Notes under the pieces: generated by a model
Databases searched by the model: none
What the model saw: the letters and a program-made list of their open reading frames with translations, nothing else
What the model was told of the DNA's origin: nothing
NCBI RefSeq assembly: GCF_018614915.1
Contig: NZ_JAGGNU010000077.1
Coordinates: 1-64,000 of the forward strand
Reading direction: 5' to 3'
Source of the DNA: Variovorax paradoxus
GTDB taxonomy: Bacteria > Pseudomonadota > Gammaproteobacteria > Burkholderiales > Burkholderiaceae_C
Length of the DNA stretch: 64,000 nt
Program-made: the position numbers and the translations under genes
Shown here: piece by piece, positions 63,794 to 64,000 of the stretch
Position numbering within the stretch: the first letter of the stretch is position 1
Layout of the letters: each line of letters starts with the position of its first letter

Positions 63794-64000
63794 TCAGGCC
63801 TTCTTTCCGACGTGCGCGATGGAGGCGATCTCGACCAGCGCATCAGGCTTCACCAGGCCGCACTGGATGCAGTAGCGCGCGGGCTTGGTGCCGGGAAAGA
63901 ACTCGGCGTAGACCGCGTTGATCTTCGCGTAGTCGGCCCAGTCCTTGATCATGATCATGTTGAAGGTCACGTCGTCCATGCTGCCGCCGGCGGCCTCGAC
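63794..64000 (-). CDS. rutC: Aminoacrylate deaminase RutC, 5' part outside window
   Basis: These are the C-terminal 68 residues of a RidA-family protein. [23 protein letters not shown], the [22 protein letters not shown] segment with its conserved Arg and Cys, and a terminal VGKKA match RutC, which deaminates 3-aminoacrylate. The frame runs off the right edge; about 60 N-terminal residues and presumably rutB and rutA lie beyond it. Confidence 0.95.
   Translation of the reverse strand, partial: VEAAGGSMDDVTFNMIMIKDWADYAKINAVYAEFFPGTKPARYCIQCGLVKPDALVEIASIAHVGKKA

Overview
This is a 64 kb stretch of high-GC chromosome. The split tuf/S10 ribosomal cluster, the atpIBEFHAGDC operon, the lipA-lipB-ybeD-dat block, the regulatory PTS, the rut pyrimidine genes and a family of short intergenic repeats all fit a betaproteobacterium of the Comamonadaceae. 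A Variovorax-like organism is the best guess. That assignment is an inference from gene content and protein sequence, not from a database search. No rRNA, tRNA, insertion sequence, prophage or CRISPR array was seen.

Layout. (1) 1-8053: the 3' end of tuf, then rpsJ with its own terminator, then two predicted lipoprotein genes (one with a zinc-protease HExxH motif), then a promoter and [31 protein letters not shown], closed by a second terminator. The spc operon does not follow. (2) 8068-14905: peroxiredoxin, acetyltransferase and a TlpA-like protein, then a tightly overlapping series: DUF4197, lipoprotein, MFS transporter, PTS EIIA, HPr, EI. (3) 15023-20180: a Spy-like envelope protein with a two-component system, an orphan ABC binding protein and a zinc-independent reductase. 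(4) 20164-30707: an aminotransferase and binding protein facing a LysR regulator, a YddG-type exporter with an AraC regulator, an acyl-CoA synthetase with an anion permease, and the lipoate block. (5) 30826-38072: F-type ATP synthase. (6) 38089-44326: a ROK-regulated sugar ABC operon ending in a Gfo/Idh/MocA dehydrogenase. (7) 44358-54176: NAD synthetase, small DUF genes, a ligase-associated nuclease with an ATP-dependent DNA ligase, a cyclic-nucleotide-binding protein, two TPM proteins and LemA. (8) 54182-64000: a reading unit on the minus strand (2-oxoglutarate oxygenase, VOC protein, BMP-type nucleoside ABC transporter, isochorismatase-like hydrolase), then rutR on the plus strand and rutC-D-E-F on the minus strand.

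The most interesting signal is in region 8. A site at 60996-61011 matches 12 of the 14 specified bases of the E. coli RutR operator as I recall it. It lies 57 bp upstream of the oxygenase start. The oxygenase belongs to the same broad family as fungal thymine 7-hydroxylase, and the transporter is of the nucleoside-uptake type. I therefore propose a RutR-controlled accessory pathway for uptake and oxidative catabolism of thymine or a related pyrimidine beside the Rut pathway, which shows no rutG permease in this window.

A second signal is structural. Five copies of a roughly 50-100 bp repeat sit directly behind stop codons, always in the same orientation relative to the upstream gene. They supply the LipA C-terminus and probably the start codon of one TPM gene.
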